Source: Micromonospora radicis
GTDB lineage: Bacteria > Actinomycetota > Actinomycetes > Mycobacteriales > Micromonosporaceae
Length of the DNA: 64,000 nt
Direction of reading: 5' to 3'
Assembly: GCF_003583405.1 (NCBI RefSeq)
Contig: NZ_QXEC01000015.1
Location: forward strand, 1-64,000
Shown here piece by piece: positions 62,734 through 64,000 of this stretch (positions are counted from its first letter, which is position 1; every line of letters begins with the position of its first letter). The translations under genes and the position numbers were made by a program. Below the pieces are notes generated by a model. The model did no database searches and was not told the DNA's origin. It saw only the letters and a program-made list of their open reading frames with translations.

Positions 62734-63642
62734 ATGCCGGTCATCGAGGTGACCAACCTGCACAAGCGGTACGGCCGGACGGTGGCGGTGGACGACGTGT
62801 CGTTCGACGTCGCGGCCGGCGAGATCTTCGGGGTGCTCGGCCCGAACGGCGCCGGCAAGACCACCACGGTGGAGATCGTCGCCGGGCTGCGCGTCCCCGA
62901 CGGGGGCGAGGTGTCGGTCCTCGGGCTGGACCCTCGCCGGGACGCCGCCCGCCTCCGCCAGTCGGTCGGGGTGCAACTTCAGGAGAGCCAGTTGCCGGAC
63001 CGGCTCCGGGTCGCCGAGGCGCTGGAGTTGTACGCGTCGTTCTACCGCGATCCGGCCGACCCGGCCCAGCTGATCGAGGAGCTGGGGCTCGGCGAGAAGC
63101 GGAAGACCCCGTACGACAAGCTCTCCGGCGGCCAGAAGCAGCGGCTCTCCATCGCGCTGGCGCTGGTCGGCAATCCGAGGATCGCCATCCTGGACGAGTT
63201 GACCACCGGGCTGGACCCGCAGGCCCGCCGGGACACCTGGGGGTTGGTCGAGCGGGTCCGGGAGCGCGGGGTGACCATCCTGCTGGTCACCCACTTCATG
63301 GAGGAGGCCGAGCGGCTCTGCGACCGGCTCGCCGTGATCGACAGGGGGCGGGTGGTGGCCCTGGACAGTCCGGCCGGGCTGGTCGCGGCCGTGGCGCCGG
63401 AGCAGCGGATCCGGTTCCGGCCGTCGGCACCGTTGGACGATCGGCTGCTCGGCGACCTGCCGCAGGTGACCGGGGTGAGTCGCAGCGGCACCCAGGTCGT
63501 GGTGACCGGCACCGGGGACGTGCTGCACGCGGTCACCTCGGTCCTCGCCCGCAACCAGATCATCGCCGCCGACCTACGACTGGAGCAGGGCACGCTCGAC
63601 GACGCGTTCGTCGAGCTGACCGGGCACCGGCTGGCCGACTGA
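62734..63642 (+). CDS. ABC-2 type transporter ATP-binding protein (DrrA-like)
   Basis: This 302-residue ATPase has Walker A GPNGAGKTTTVEIVAG, signature LSGGQKQRLSIALAL, Walker B IAILDELTTGLD and H-loop LLVTHFMEE, plus a C-terminal extension typical of drug/lipid exporters of the DrrA type. LDELTTG replaces the usual DEPT, a common variation. The ATG follows AAAGG by eight bases; 11 bases separate it from the permease. No neighbouring biosynthetic genes point to a substrate. Confidence 0.92.
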   Translation: MPVIEVTNLHKRYGRTVAVDDVSFDVAAGEIFGVLGPNGAGKTTTVEIVAGLRVPDGGEVSVLGLDPRRDAARLRQSVGVQLQESQLPDRLRVAEALELYASFYRDPADPAQLIEELGLGEKRKTPYDKLSGGQKQRLSIALALVGNPRIAILDELTTGLDPQARRDTWGLVERVRERGVTILLVTHFMEEAERLCDRLAVIDRGRVVALDSPAGLVAAVAPEQRIRFRPSAPLDDRLLGDLPQVTGVSRSGTQVVVTGTGDVLHAVTSVLARNQIIAADLRLEQGTLDDAFVELTGHRLAD

Positions 63643-63653
63643 GGAGAACCACC

Positions 63654-64000
63654 ATGTACGCCTTCGGCCAGATCCTCAAGACTGAGGCGAAGCTCTACCT
63701 GCGCGACCGCTCGACACTGGTGCTCACCGTGGCCCTGCCCACCCTGATCCTGGTGGTGCTCGGGTCGATCCCGGCACTGCGCGAACCGAGCCCGGACTTC
63801 GGCGGCCGGTCCTTCGTCGCCTACTTCACCCCGTCCCTGTTGGTCGTCACGCTGGCGATGATCGGCGTGAACGCGCTACCCACCGTGCTGGCCACCTACC
63901 GGGAACGCGGCATCCTGCGCCGGCTGGCCACCACCCCGGCCAGCCCGCTGGCCCTGCTGGTCGCGCAACTTGTCCTGGCCCTGGCCGGCATCCTGGCCAG
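63654..64000 (+). CDS. ABC-2 type transporter permease, N-terminal part (cut by window end)
   Basis: The ATG follows GAGGAG, 11 bases after the ATPase stop; the frame is open to base 64000. It begins MYAFGQILKTEAKLYLRD, with membrane segments at STLVLTVALPTLILVVLGSI and SLLVVTLAMIGVNALPTVLA and the cytoplasmic loop YRERGILRRLATTPASPLAL typical of ABC-2 permeases. It forms the export pair with the ATPase. The C-terminal helices lie outside. Confidence 0.9.
   Translation, partial: MYAFGQILKTEAKLYLRDRSTLVLTVALPTLILVVLGSIPALREPSPDFGGRSFVAYFTPSLLVVTLAMIGVNALPTVLATYRERGILRRLATTPASPLALLVAQLVLALAGILA

Overview
The window is very GC-rich, densely coded actinobacterial DNA. It carries GTG starts, ATGA/GTGA gene overlaps, mycothiol (mshA) and BldN/RsbN developmental genes, a fused CobA/HemD and a Rex-headed heme operon. 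The style fits Micromonosporaceae (Micromonospora-like). This placement comes from gene content and style, not from a search.

Layout. 1-2175 is the right end of an actinobacterial integrative element: a truncated RepSA-type initiator, a small protein, an excisionase and a tyrosine integrase. 2233-7134 holds chromosomal housekeeping genes (Smr, TPR, ROK kinase, ABC-F ATPase), a BON-methyltransferase fusion and a secreted phospholipase A2. 7192-12918 has a cyclase/NB-ARC/TPR regulator, a zinc-ribbon protein, a lytic transglycosylase and a double-GNAT protein. 13031-18706 is rex-hemA-hemC-cobA/hemD-hemB on the minus strand, with a near-perfect Rex operator upstream. 19042-23748 holds a HAD hydrolase, a glutaredoxin, the bldN-rsbN sigma/anti-sigma pair and a SerB-type HAD enzyme. 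23798-26502 has an acyltransferase, an epimerase, a 33-residue bS22-type ribosomal protein and a small HTH protein. 26731-33079 has a MacAB-like export operon, a membrane metallopeptidase-like protein and a hydrolase-TetR pair with tandem operators. 33183-38969 has proline dehydrogenase, a YgiB/YgiC-like lipoprotein/ATP-grasp pair, a CGNR zinc-finger protein, a TIM-barrel isomerase, a Ppx phosphatase and a conserved protein. 39154-42842 is regX3-senX3, divergent phoU with GTTCAC repeats, and gpmA. 42993-45680 is two paralogous MFS exporters. 46070-52855 has a histone-H1-like Rho-N protein, YbjN, mshA, an SDR, a methyltransferase, murB and a maleylpyruvate-isomerase-like protein. 53123-58888 is a CebEFG-BglC-LacI-like beta-glucoside operon with two LacI operators. 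58975-64000 has a DUF559 nuclease-like gene bracketed by related hairpins, a double-GNAT protein, a macro-domain protein, an EI24 protein and an ABC-2 exporter cut by the window end.

From hemB back to murB, the order resembles the Mycobacterium tuberculosis block Rv0482-Rv0512 (recalled, not searched). So most of the window looks like conserved actinobacterial core, with accessory DNA at the left edge and in the sugar operon. The most interesting items are the lipoprotein/ATP-grasp pair, a short ORF coupled to bldN, mini-ORFs linking the sugar-operon genes, related hairpins around the DUF559 gene, and many leaderless starts placed 6-9 nt after a TAnnnT box. No tRNA, rRNA, CRISPR array or biosynthetic gene cluster was seen.
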